From Mikania micrantha (lineage: Eukaryota > Streptophyta > Magnoliopsida > Asterales > Asteraceae), in the NCBI GenBank assembly GCA_009363875.1, contig CM018680.1, forward strand, positions 71,490,272-71,554,271: DNA of 64,000 nt. Direction: 5' to 3'. The translations under genes were made by a program, and so were the position numbers. The notes below the pieces were generated by a model, which saw only the letters and a list, made by a program, of their open reading frames with translations, was not told the origin of the DNA and did no database searches. Shown in pieces: positions 21,881 to 32,318 of the stretch (within the stretch, counting starts at the first letter, position 1; each line of letters starts with the position of its first letter).

Positions 21881-22514
21881 AGGTTAAAACGGTGGGTTCC
21901 CCCATTTTTGATTAAACACGCTCGATCCCTTTTTAATTATATATGTTTACTTTTTTTTTTGCCACCATTGTATTGGTGGAAAATTATGATATAATTTTTT
22001 ACCTACCAATTTGCCACTGAAAATTAGAACTTGTTAAAATTTCTCACTATTTAGGGACCCTATCATATTAAATACTTTTAATTTGCATTTTGTGAGAAAT
22101 CGGTAGCAAAATTTGCTATCGTTTATTTTGGTGATAATTGCCTTGTATTGTAGTAGTGTTTGCTCGATCTGTTCAAAAAAAAAATCAAGCAGCATTTGTG
22201 TCAAATTCGAAAAATCAAAAATATTATGTCATCACAAAACCAATTTCAAACAGAATACACTATACTCTAGAAAATAGATACGAATTCATCAACGTGATGA
22301 TACGAGACATTATTGACTCAAATGATAAACAAAAAAAGGCGATCTGATGGATTTCATCATTGTAAAGAAACCCTAAGAAACATGAATCATTGCGAGTGGA
22401 GAAGAAAGATGAAAATTAATTGTAGCTAGTGTTGATTTTTATATAGCATTATAAGAAAAGATAATCATGTTGACTCGTGTTGATTGTATGGATGTTTTAT
22501 ATGTAAATACCATG

Positions 22515-22640
22515 TCTATGGACACAGTCTCTCTATTCATACAGGGTAGAGGTAAGACTGTCTACATCTTACCATCCTCAGATCGTAACTTAGATTTGAT
22601 AATGGTAGATATATTGAGTACGATGATAATGATGATGTCT
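22515..22640 (+). mobile_element. 5'-truncated RTE tail
   Basis: TCTCTCTATTCATACAGGG, GTAGAGGTAAGACTGTCTA, ACCATCCTCAGATC, ATATTGAGTA and a terminal (GATGAT)n follow the order of the RTE 3' tail, as a subfamily with a GAT rather than TTG end. Confidence 0.65.
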
Positions 22641-23495
22641 ATGCTTCGATCATCATTGAAGAGAAGAAACCCAACTTTTATAGATGAGAGAATCAAGGGA
22701 GGAGGAAAACTAGCCGTTGGAAGGGCTTTTAATTTGTATAAGCTTTGGAGAAGATGCAACCTATAAACCGGCTGACCTTCAAACCTTTTATCTTTGGCAA
22801 CTTTAGCACTTGAAGAAAGAAAACCTACTAAAGATATCCTAAGTCCATGTTTGAGATTTCATTTAAAAGCAGTGTATTAACTTGTTGGCTTTATGAAGTA
22901 GTCAATAAGTTTAAAAAAATGTTTGGTATGTTAAAGAACTTTTTGTTTTAACTTTTTAGTAAGGTTAAAAAGTTGTTTTTAAGAAGTTATAATTTGTCGC
23001 TTTGGAAAAACTTTTTAACTTTTTGATGGAATAGGTTAAAAACTAATCCCAACATTTTTTTTTAAAAGTTAATCCGAACAACTAATTGACTACGCATATT
23101 AAAAATTAATCTAAACACTTTTTTAAAAACTTTATTTTAAAAATTCATAAGCTAATAAGCACTTTTAACAAAAAGTCATTTTGAAATTAAATAAACAATG
23201 CCAAACACGCCTTGAGATGATTTGTAATTTGTATTGATTGAAGCTAATTGTCCATTTGAAGACTCAAGTTGTCGTTATGCAAGTCTAAAAGGTTAGCAAA
23301 TCAAAATATCACTTTTTTAATCTTTCATAGTTTCATTGTTTTATTTTCTTGCTTTAAGCTTACTCTAGTCAGCATATAATTAGATAATTTCGTGAGATTA
23401 AAATGCATATTTTTCGAGTGAAACCAAACAACTTTTGTTGATCAATTACATAAATTATTATTATATTTTCTTTTTAATTTATAGGACTAAAAAAA
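22641..23495. other. AT-rich spacer, no feature seen
   Basis: Imperfect inverted AACTTTTT/AAAAAGTT words around 22920-23200 suggest an old MITE remnant, but no bounded element could be defined. Confidence 0.4.
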
Positions 23496-23918
23496 GGGAA
23501 ATTGCCAAATTAGTCAAACTTGACCATTTTTTACCAAACTAATCACTCAAATTCCGGCGTCTAAGACGCCGCTTTAGATGTCACTTTAGACGTCATTTTT
23601 CTGTGCTTTTTGTAAACATACGGGTCTACATATCGGCGGCTTTGTCGAGGTCTAAATGGGTGTCTTAAGACCTCTTTTCTACCGGCGTCTTAGACGCCAC
23701 TTTAGACGCACTTTTTTTTGTCAAATCTGGTAAAGTGGCGTCTAAGATGCCGGTAGAAAACGGGGTCTTAAGACACCCATTTAGATGCCGACATGTGGGC
23801 CCGTATGTTTACAAAAAGTACAGAAAAATGGCGTCTAAAGTGGCGTCTAAGGGGCCGGAATTTGAGTGATTATTTTGGTAAAAAAGTGGTCAACTTTGAC
23901 TAATTTGGTAATTTTCCC
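23496..23918. mobile_element. 423-bp foldback element, arms of about 200 bp
   Basis: The element opens GGGAAATTGCCAAATTAGTC and closes with the near-perfect reverse complement ending TTACCAAATTAGT's counterpart and TTTTCCC. Nearly its full length folds on itself around a short centre near 23705. Each arm also contains GGCGTC/GACGCC words that are themselves complementary. The flanks are A-rich and no clean target duplication is visible, so the superfamily is unassigned (MULE-type MITE is possible). Confidence 0.75.
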
Positions 23919-23933
23919 TAAAAATATGAATAT

Positions 23934-25222
23934 TGTTGACTTTTACTGTCTTCTTCCTGGTGGATGGGGTTTGGAATGATAATTATGTGTGTTAAATGTC
24001 AAATTTTATGCATATTCATGTGATTGATTGGTTAGAATTAGATAACTATGCAAACTCGTGTGTTTGTAGGTTAAATGGAAGAATTGGGAGCTTTATGGAA
24101 GCATAAACTGATTGGAAATTGAGGTGATCATGGACTTAAATGATAGAGGATCTCAAGATGAAGATTTGGGTTTTTACGGTGCGAAAAACGAATTTAAAAT
24201 GAGAAAGATATGAAGAAAACAAGTTAGAAAGGAATCTGGCTAGACCATAGCCTACGGGCTGACCATAGCTTATTGCACTTTCTAACAGAATCTGCAGACC
24301 ATAGCTTACGGCCAGACCATAGCTTACAGTCAACCTTAACAGAAAGTCCCAACCGTAGCTTACGGTCAGACCATAGCTTACGGTCCTGACGAAGTCTGCA
24401 CCTATAAAAACGTGATTTTTAGGGTTTTTGAGGAGCTTCTTCTCTCCCAGTCAGTTCTAGGCGATTTTGGACGACCAAGGAAGCCAAAATCGAAGCTTTT
24501 TAGCCATTCTCTTCCATTCAAACATTGCCAAATCATCCCAATTGATGATCCAATTCAGATTTGTAGATCAATTCCAAGAGATGAGCGGCTAATTTCTGCG
24601 TGGGTTCCTCCGGGCGAAGGATTCTTGTAAGCGGGTGATTTATATTAGTTTACTATTGTGTTTGGAACTAGCAATCTAAGCATTCGATGCTTTTTGCTTA
24701 TTGTTTATTCAATTGATTGTAAAGATTGGATTTTTATTTAAACCCTAATTCATTGTCTTTCAATTCCTGAGATTTCTAGCAATTAGGATATATTAGATTG
24801 TGATTGGGTTTTATAATATGCAATTCATGCTCATGTGATAATCTTCCATTGTTTTGCAATCGAAGCAACTAGTCCTTGTTCATCACAAACATTTGAATCT
24901 TCTAATCATATATATATGGTTGTTCCAACTTAGTAACTAATCTACGAATCTCACTTTGAATCCAAATCCCGATGGAATCACCTTTTTCATTATTGTTTAA
25001 AAACCATTTTAGTTAATTGCAATTGATTTTTAAGTTTAACAAACAAACCATTCAATTCAAATTTACATTTTCCGTTTTAGTTAAGTTTAGGTCACGAATT
25101 AATTAACAAGTATACCATCCACATAAACTTCTCGTGGTTCGACACCCGACTTACCCTATCTAATAAGGTAACTGGGATGTGAGTTTTACTCTTATTTTTG
25201 ACTGACACTTCGACATACGTCA
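23934..25222 (+). repeat. Tat-like (Ty3/gypsy) 5' LTR
   Basis: The right edge TACGTCA precedes a degenerate Asp-tRNA-type PBS. A TATA box (TATAAAA, 24403-24409) follows an array of ACCATAGCTTACGGTC words, and AGGGTTTTTGAGGAGC follows the TATA. The left edge is uncertain: TGTTGACTTTTAC at 23934 is a candidate, but it abuts the foldback. Confidence 0.6.
24236..24392 (+). repeat. ACCATAGCTTACGGTC word array with TATA box downstream
   Basis: Six to seven copies of a 12-16 base word around CCATAGCTTACGG, some as CCGTAGCTTACGG, which is nearly self-complementary. The array ends about 10-20 bases before TATAAAA at 24403. Confidence 0.75.
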
Positions 25223-25227
25223 AATTT

Positions 25228-25245
25228 TGGCGTTGTTGCAGGGGA
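25228..25245 (+). other. Degenerate Asp-tRNA-type primer-binding site
   Basis: TGGCGTTGTTGCAGGGGA resembles TGGCGCCGTTGCCGGGGA, the PBS usual for Tat/Athila elements, with three differences. It lies six bases after the LTR end. Confidence 0.7.
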
Positions 25246-25522
25246 GTTAGTGCGCTTGGTGTTTGTTAATTGATTTATTAGGTTTTGTTCAATTTTGTTT
25301 ATTTCTTGTCTTTTCCTTGTTACGCAAGGTTTGTTAGTGTGCAGGTAACAGGTTGATTGCATGCATACTCGGTTTTCGGGTCGTGACTCACCATTGAAAT
25401 TTGATCCAGAGATCTAGAAAACTACGAGGATAAATCGGACATTACAAAGGTTAGACAGGATTGTTACTCCGGGTTCTAGAAACACAAATCAAACTGGTGA
25501 GAGTTCGAATCAGTTTGTTCCT

Positions 25523-25840
25523 ATGGCTGATCAGAACAACCAAAACCCACCACCACCACCACCAATTCCACCATTCAATCAGTATGCTCACATACCACCA
25601 CCAAACCCAAACCCAGTTATTCCACCAAATCCGTTCAACCAAAATAACCCACCACAAAACATACCACCTAATGCCATGCCTAATCTTAGAATGGCACAAA
25701 ACCCACTGTTCAACAATCCAAATCATGGAGTCAATCCGGGAAACAATCTTCACGAGGAAGATCACATTTCAGGTGGCGAGAGCAATTCGGGGGAACACGG
25801 ATCTTGGCATGAGGAGTTGCACGAAGATGTGACTGGTTAA
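25523..25840 (+). pseudogene. Tat-like gag N-terminus, truncated
   Basis: 105 residues starting MADQNNQNPPPPPP, rich in Pro and Asn, as in the N-termini of plant Tat/Athila gag proteins, placed about 280 bases after the PBS. It ends in HEELHEDVTG and a stop at 25838-25840. No capsid-like or knuckle region follows, since word-array sequence of another unit begins within 15 bases. Confidence 0.55.
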
Positions 25841-25846
25841 ATTCTG

Positions 25847-25890
25847 TGTTGTACACCACGTAGGGTACCCTACGTGGCATATAGGGTTTT
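25847..25890. repeat. Short TACGCCACGTA word cluster
   Basis: GTACACCACGTAGGGTACC followed by its near reverse complement. It is the outermost left copy of the word that also forms arrays at 27677-28575 and 30787-31180. Confidence 0.7.
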
Positions 25891-25980
25891 CTGATTAAAA
25901 TGGCTGGTTTTTACCCATGTCAACAATGAAATCTTATACGTATAGTATGGCCTTATACGACACGTTTAAGACTAAAAAAT

Positions 25981-26165
25981 TTTTTTTTTTGAAACTTTTA
26001 ATTGGAATAAAATTTTTAATGTTAAAAATTTAAACATTTTTAACGTCTAATAATTTAAACATTACTAAAATTTATTTTTTTTGAAACTTTTAATTGAAAT
26101 AAAATTTGTAATGTTAAAAATATAAACATTTTTAACGTCTAATAATTTAAACATTAAAAAAATAA
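25981..26165. repeat. 92-bp AT-rich tandem duplication
   Basis: The unit beginning GAAACTTTTAATTG is repeated from 25991 to 26083, with the shared phrase AACATTTTTAACGTCTAATA. No coding content. Confidence 0.65.
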
Positions 26166-26291
26166 ACAACCAATCAAACAAATACATTTTATATAAAAAT
26201 TAAAAAGATAAACAACAATCAAAACAAATCACAATATATATATAAACAGTGCATGTATAGTACAAGGAAAACAAATAAACTACAGATCCTG

Positions 26292-27611
26292 TCAGGGAGG
26301 TGATGGCGGAAGAGGAGGAGGCTCGATACCAGCCTGCCTGGACCTCTCGATCTCGCGATCGATCATCCAGCGCAGCATATCGCTCTGCCGAGCCAGGATC
26401 CGATCGTGCTTCCTGGATCGTGTAGAAAGATCCTGGAGTATCTGATCGTGTTCCCTAGATCGTGCAGAAAGATCCTGCAGTATCTCCTCGAGGAGTGTCG
26501 GAAGCCTCATTGTATGGTATCTCCACCGCGGATGCTGCGGGACGTAGTCAGGTCCTCCGGCATCCCCTCCACCCTCCTCATCACCCCCGCACCCCTCACC
26601 CCCGCCACCCTCACCATCACCAGCCACACCACAGTGGTCCCCCTCACCACCAACACCCTCACCTCCCTGTCCAACTCCCACGCCCCCACCTACGTCCATC
26701 ACCCGTAGGGGGGAAGGGGCTCATATCACTCCCCGTACCAGGGAGAACCGGAGACCTACGCCAGGAAAATCTCGGGCGATCTTCATACCGAAGAGCGTCT
26801 GGTGATCGATTCTGACTGGATCCACATGATCAGACAGCTCATCGAGAGTGTCCTGGTGCAGATGACCCAGGGCTCGGCCTATAATGGTGATATAGGAACC
26901 GCCATATACGGCTCAGCGCTGCTGCCGGTGGTAATACGTCGTGAAGTACTCGGCAAGGCAACGCGCGAGCTGGCATGTACGCCCGGTGATCAGGAAGTAC
27001 AAATAAGATAAGTCCTGCAATGTGCATCACTCGCGGCTTCTGCCACGTCCAGCAATCGATGTTGCAATCAGCCGGTGCATATATCGAATGAGAGGGTCGC
27101 GGATGCGACACACTCTCGCCTTGGTCCCTACAAAGGGATCCTCAGCAATATGAGGCCATCATGCACGCAAGGTGGCATCATCAATCTCAGTAATCCCCAC
27201 TGTGTACAGCGGGGTAACGATCTCTGGCTCCCAGTAGAGCTCAAACAAGACTTCGAACTCCACCAGCGACGTCTCGTGTTGCTGGCGAAGCATGGAGAAC
27301 ACAATCTCTGGCACGCCACCAGGACGGAATGTGAATGTGGAGAGGAACTCCACGACGACCACCCTGTAGGAAGGCTGGGCCGCCATGTCGAAGAGCCGTC
27401 TCCACGGAGTCTCCTCCCCGATCCATCGCTCGACGCGCTCTCGCCCGCCTATCTCGCCGAGGATCTCCCAGTCAACGGCCTTCTGCCGGGCGATCCTCAT
27501 GGTGCGAAACTTGGCGTACCGGCCTGCTGCTGTCGATCCCTCCAGAGACTGAAGGATCGGGTGATCCCGCAGATTGCCGCCGCCATCCTCTGCGTCTGAT
27601 CCCGACGACAT
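26292..27611 (-). pseudogene. Tat/Athila-type antisense ORF (putative plant transposon protein)
   Basis: A single frame from ATG at 27611 to TGA at 26292 (440 codons). Residue order fits the extra ORF of plant Tat/Athila elements: RIARQKAVDWEILGEIGG, ETPWRRLFDMAAQPSY, VVEFLSTFTF, DLSYLYFLITGRTCQLARCL, AVYGGSYITIIGRALGHLHQ, then a Gly-rich stretch and a C-terminus with paired ILQDLSxRSRxHD repeats. Four in-frame TGA codons (27159-27161, 27027-27029, 26913-26915, 26721-26723) break it, with no frameshift. The function of this domain is unknown. A TATA box at 28181-28187 on the minus strand suggests it had its own promoter. Confidence 0.7.
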
Positions 27612-27676
27612 AACAGCACGTAAAAACGTACGAAGAAAAAGTTAATTTATTAAAAATAAAAATAAAATTTTTTTGG

Positions 27677-28575
27677 ACCTGTACGCCATGTACAGTGTTC
27701 TACGCAGCGTACATGATGGAGTAGGGCCTGTAGTACAGGCAGTACTCCACATACAGGACTCTACGTGGCGTAGAGGGTGGAGTATGGCTATACTACAGGC
27801 CATACTCCACCCTGTACACCACGTAAAACATTGTACGTGGGGTACAGGTCCAAAACCATACATTCAAATACTTAGATGAACAGTACGCCACGTATAGCAT
27901 TGTACGTAGCGTACAGTCCTTGTTCATATGAATTGGGGACGAACAGTACGCCACGTACAGGGTTCAGCTTAGGTTACGCCTTCCAAACTATTTCCGTGTC
28001 AATCTAACCCATTCTAACGATTAAAAAGCGAGAAAAACTTACCTATAATGCATAGAAAGAAGATCCCGACAACTTTAACTCGAATCCGGACTCGTATGGC
28101 TCGATATGAAGCTTGAGTGACTTGAGAGCTCCAATGGCGTATATGGTGGTGGTTTGGGAGGTGTATGCCCGATCAAGGGTTTTTATAGGGACCTGTACGT
28201 GTCGTACAGTTCCCTACGCCACGTACAGGGGGGAGTATTGGTGTATTACAGGCCATACTCCACCCTGTACGCGATGTAGGGTACTGTACGCGACGTACAA
28301 GTTCTTTTTAATCATACAACTAATACCCACACATGTACGCCACGTATAATACCCTACGTGGCGTACAGGGTGGAGTATGGCCTGTAGTATAGCCATACTC
28401 CACATCGTACGCCATGTAAGGAACTGTACGCCACGTATAAGTCCTTTTTAAACTTAAAGCTGATACTCCACACATGTACGCTACCTATAATACCCTACGT
28501 GGCGTACAGGGTGGAGTATGGCCTGTAGTATAGCCATACTCTACCCTGTACGTGGCGTAAGGTGCTATACGACAT
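27677..28575 (-). repeat. TACGCCACGTA / TACGTGGCGTA word arrays upstream of the antisense ORF
   Basis: Two blocks (27677-27945 and 28190-28575) hold some 20 copies of an 11-base word in opposite orientations. The copies often pair to make hairpin-forming 35-bp units, with GGTGGAGTATGGCC and its complement between them. In the second block the whole unit repeats with a 141-base period (28331 and 28472). Confidence 0.85.
28181..28187 (-). promoter_or_regulatory. TATA box between the word array and the antisense ORF
   Basis: The minus strand reads CCCTATAAAAACC, three bases from the end of the 28190-28575 array and 570 bases before the ATG. The array-TATA-gene order matches that of the LTR promoters in this window. 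Confidence 0.5.
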
Positions 28576-28669
28576 GTACAGTTTTTAAAAAAATTTTGGA
28601 ATCTTATTTATTTGACAACGATGGCACCACCATACGCACTAGGAGGCGGCGTTGAACCGAGGTTTTGCG

Positions 28670-30604
28670 ATTTTCAAACCCTAACTTTTACATGTCTTAT
28701 TCCCGGTCCGCAATACCTGTATCTTGCTTTTTTTAACAACAAGCAAATCAAGAGCCTTTGTGAAACCTTACCTCGAAGGTAATCAAACAATGCTACTTTG
28801 TGATGATTCATAGTTTTCAACTTGCTTGTTTCGAAACCGTGGTTTACGTTCACCTCTTGTGAATTTACAACTTCGTCAACAAACCCGACAAAGTGTGGCA
28901 AGCGAACTATTTGGTGTTTTTAGGTATCGCTTTAAGTTTGCGTGCTGACTCTCGACTCTATTGGTTGTATGTTGACCGAAGTTCCGGTTTTTGTTGGTCC
29001 AAGCAGATATAAACATTTCTTGTAACTGTTCAACCAGGTTTTCGTTAAATAATTCAAAACGCCTGAAACAACGCATAACCATGTAATTAGTGTATGTATG
29101 TATGTATGTATGTATGTATGTATGTATGTATGTATGTATGTATGTAGGTATGTAGGTATGTATGTATGTATGTATGCATGCATGTGTAATTTGGTTAGCT
29201 GTTCGTATAACTTGTTATAATTGTATTGATAAATTTTGTCAAATGACGACTCACACAATGTCGTCCATATATGGCGGAATCTGTTCCAATCACTGTTAGA
29301 AAAACTTGCCTTGTAGTGTTTAGAAATGTTTTCGCTGATGAGCCACCTGCATAAGCACGTACATGCGTCAGGAAATACTAGCTTACATGCATTCATCAGT
29401 GCAAGATCTCGGTCTGTTATTATTACACGGGGCTCCATACACTTGTCTAACATTTCTTTCAGCTTTTGCAATACCCACAAGTAATTCTCTTCATGTTCGT
29501 TTCTTATAAACGCGTGTGCAATACAAAACGTATGGTGTGTTGAAGTCACACCAAAAATTTGTACAAACGGAATTCTATACATGTTTGTTTTGTATGTGGC
29601 GTTAATCATCAGCACATACGGGAATGCTCGCCAATATGTGTACGACTTCGGATGACAGAAGAACAATTCCTCGACAACATTTGTTGCAGGATCTTCTCAA
29701 GTATAATATACATAGCCCTTAGAATGCAGTAGGTTTTCCAGAACCTGCATCGGAGTGGTACCTTCTTTCTTTTCATTTTTAATTTTATGTTGGGCGTTGT
29801 ATATATCCCTGATGACAGAAACATTATCAGGGTTTTGCTTCTTGATAGTTGACTATTTATTGCGCGGGTCCATATGTTGTTATGTCAGTTGTCCCACCAT
29901 CTTATGTTCGTCTTGAGACAACCTTCTTACAAATGGATGCCCCTCTAGATGTTGAGCAGACTCATGGTTATACTCGTCATTTCAAACCTTTAACTGCCAA
30001 ACAAGACGCTTTTCGTTGTAAACTCCAACCAGTTTAAATGAACAACCAAGTTTCTTGCTGCCGGAGCGCCTAGGCGTCGCTACGATCTCATCACAAACAA
30101 GCCATACCTTCTTTACAATGTCTCATTTCTTTTTAGATCGAGCGGTGACTACAATATAACTGTTGTCAACCGCTATGCTTTTCACCCAGGCAACCAGATC
30201 ATCATGAGACGTAAATTCCTAAAATAATAACACGACTTAAAATATATCTAATGTTAAAAACACAATGGTCAATCTAAATTATACCTGATTGGTATCCCAA
30301 AACACTTTATCATGATGGCCCCCGTCAAAATAATCATACCTGCTATTTTGTGGTTCTGAATATACATCATTTTCTTCATGCCTGTATGAAGGCTGATTTT
30401 CCCATCCAAATTCTTGCTGGTTTTGGTAATTGTAAAAAGATTCAACTCAAGGATCCTGAGTTAAATCGGGAATCCTATTCGCGTTGTATGATTGAAAGTT
30501 TGGTTCCTTGTTCAAATCAGGCAGCTCTTGAAGTCTACTGTCACCATGATAAGATCGACCGACAGAATCCTGTTCTATCTTGTCATCTCCAAAGAAGAAG
30601 TTAA
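28670..30604 (-). pseudogene. FAR1-like MULE transposase, catalytic Asp lost
   Basis: Minus-strand gene with an N-terminal FAR1-type zinc domain (SHDDLVAWVKSIAVDN, about 30215-30000), a 66-bp GT-AG intron (30219-30284), a linker RNKQSTIKKQNPDNVSVI and a MULE transposase core: FPYVLMINATYKTN, GVTSTHHTFCIAHAF, VIITDRDLALMNACKLVFP, LCRWLI. The C-terminal part has NFGQHTTNRVESQHANLK. The first catalytic Asp of the family (DATYKTN) is Asn here (codon 29601-29603). A TGA near 29698, a (TGTA)n insertion at 29090-29190 and a frameshift near 29035 also break it. Such transposases gave rise to the FHY3/FAR1 transcription factors. No terminal inverted repeats were found. Confidence 0.85.
29090..29190. 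repeat. (TGTA)n microsatellite inside the MULE gene
   Basis: About 23 tetranucleotide units, with a few TGTAGG variants, between the LYEQLTK and GVLNYLTK coding segments. It lies where a TTTCAG acceptor suggests a former intron. Confidence 0.9.
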
Positions 30605-30710
30605 CGTCCCAAAATGAAATTATGTGAATAGAATAAACAAAGGAAAGAATTCAAATATAGAATTTGTAAGAAGAAAAACGCGAATGAAATGAATTCGAAA
30701 CGTTCGTTCG

Positions 30711-30724
30711 ATATATATATAATT
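30711..30724 (-). promoter_or_regulatory. TATA-like element upstream of the MULE gene
   Basis: ATATATATATAAT lies between the 30787-31180 word array and the MULE gene start, the same array-TATA-gene order as at 28181. An AT run of this kind is weak evidence alone. Confidence 0.3.
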
Positions 30725-30786
30725 TATGGAATCTTACATCGTTTCGTTATTTGTACGAGATCTTCAATTTCAAAGTTTTTAAACAT

Positions 30787-31180
30787 GTCGTATAGTACTA
30801 TACGTGGCGTATATTGCCAATTATTGTCCTTTATACGCCACATACAGTACTCTACGTGGCGTATAGCTTTTTCAGCATGTCTGGGTCCAGACTGGCCCTC
30901 TTATATTATTGTCCTTTATATGCCACGTACAGTACTTTACGTGGCGTATAGCTTTTTCACCATGTCAGGGTCCAGACTGCTCCTCTCATATTATTGTCCT
31001 TTATACACCACGTAGAGCACTATACGTGGCGTACAACATCACATCATTGTGCAGATGTGTCAGTACTTTTTGTACGTAGCGTATAGTATTCTACGTGTCG
31101 TACAACACCCAATCATTGCCTAGGTTGTCAATGCGAATGTTGTTGTACGTGGCGTAGGGTACTATACGACACGTACAAAG
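30787..31180 (-). repeat. TACGTGGCGTA word array upstream of the MULE gene
   Basis: At least ten copies of the word in both orientations. Three tandem units of 85 bases start at 30821, 30906 and 30991, each with an inverted pair TATACGCCAC...GTGGCGTATA and the phrase GGGTCCAGACTG. The word is the same as that of 27677-28575. Confidence 0.85.
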
Positions 31181-31514
31181 GGTGTGAAAATATAGAGTTG
31201 GGTGTGAGATTAACACAACCCTTTTTAAATCTCCATATTTTTTTCATATTATATTATTTTAAAAAATCACCATAAAATCAATTTAATTATTGCTTCAAGC
31301 ATAGTACTCGTACAATTAAAATATAAAAAAGAAATTCATTGTGTCAAAATCAGGTAATCTACGTTATTAGATATATAATCTCTCTCATGTTGGCCGTAGG
31401 ACCGGTCGGTGAAAGACGCATAATGATGACGTTCACCATTTAGATATATGCAATATGTCATATTACATGTATGTAATAACATATATGCATTGATAGAGAT
31501 GTTCATAACATTAA

Positions 31515-31806
31515 GACCATGTGTAATGATACGTGAGTGAGATGTGAGAGGGGCTGGTCATGCCCCCTTGGCGCCCTCCTCCACTACATAGGGCGTGACC
31601 GGGGACGTGAGGGGCAATTAGGCGTGAGAGAGGTCACGGCGTGAAGAGGAAGAAGAAAGGAAAAAAATAGGGGTGATGATGTGAATTGATGATGGAGTGA
31701 TGATAACACATGTGGTGATGACGCGAATTGATGACGAGGTGATGATATTAGTTGTTTACGTGACGCCTACGTGTAGTGATAGGACAAGTGACCACTACAC
31801 ATGGCC
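31515..31806. mobile_element. Tourist-like (PIF/Harbinger) MITE, 292 bp, TSD TAA
   Basis: The ends are GACCATGTGTAATGAT and, reversed, GGCCATGTGTAGTGGT. TAA flanks both sides (31512-31514, 31807-31809), the 3-bp TTA/TAA target of PIF/Harbinger. The interior is GTGA- and GC-rich compared with its surroundings. No coding sequence. Confidence 0.8.
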
Positions 31807-31895
31807 TAAAGCATGTAATTTTACATATTTTTTTATATATTGTTTTAACATTAAATTTATTCTACTTATAAATTACTCCAAACTATATTATAGTA

Positions 31896-32208
31896 CTAGG
31901 TAAAAACCTGTGTATTACACAGGTTAAATAAATAAATTTTAAAATTATCTATTTTAAATAACATATTACATATTTTTCAAATACTTTCTACAAAATGTAA
32001 ATAATATGACTTATGATGTAATAATTTTATTTGTTAAATTGAATAAAATTGTTATTATTTAATAGAAGAGAAATAAGAAAAATCAAAATATAATAAAAGA
32101 TTATTTACAAACAATTAATATGAGAGAGAAGCGGGAAAACTAATTTTTAGATTGTCTATAATGGTGACATGTGTCCTACCAAAACATTTATTTATTATAT
32201 AGTATAGA
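31896..32208 (-). mobile_element. Non-autonomous Helitron, 313 bp
   Basis: On the minus strand it starts TCTATACTATATAATAAA and ends with the hairpin CCTGTGTAATACACAGG followed by TTTTTACCTAG. It lies between A and T, with no target duplication. The TC start, 3' hairpin, CTAG end and A/T insertion are all Helitron hallmarks. No captured gene is visible. Confidence 0.85.
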
Positions 32209-32318
32209 TATATTATCTATGATCTAGTCATACATGACATATTTTATATATGTAACTGACATATTACTTGTATTTAATAGCCATATTGAGCACTTTTAAT
32301 TTTTTTTAATATTACAAT

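Larger units (their letters stand above)
14861..22158 (-). mobile_element. CACTA (En/Spm) transposon, 7.3 kb, TSD TTT, gene-capturing
   Basis: The left end reads CACTACTACA and the right end is its complement form TGTAGTAGTG less one base; both are flanked by TTT (14858-14860, 22159-22161), the 3-bp duplication of CACTA elements. Subterminal repeats of the TTGCTACCATTTTG type fill 14930-15220, with related sequence at 21960-22130. Inside are Transposase_24-type remnants, an acyl-CoA oxidase gene fragment and a nested LTR retrotransposon. I see no catalytic transposase domain, so it is non-autonomous. It sits 210 bp after the dioxygenase stop codon. Confidence 0.85.

Noticed and set aside
26406..26815. 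Plus-strand Pro/His-rich open frames
   Set aside because: They are shadows of the Gly-rich part of the minus-strand antisense ORF, which has the family similarity.
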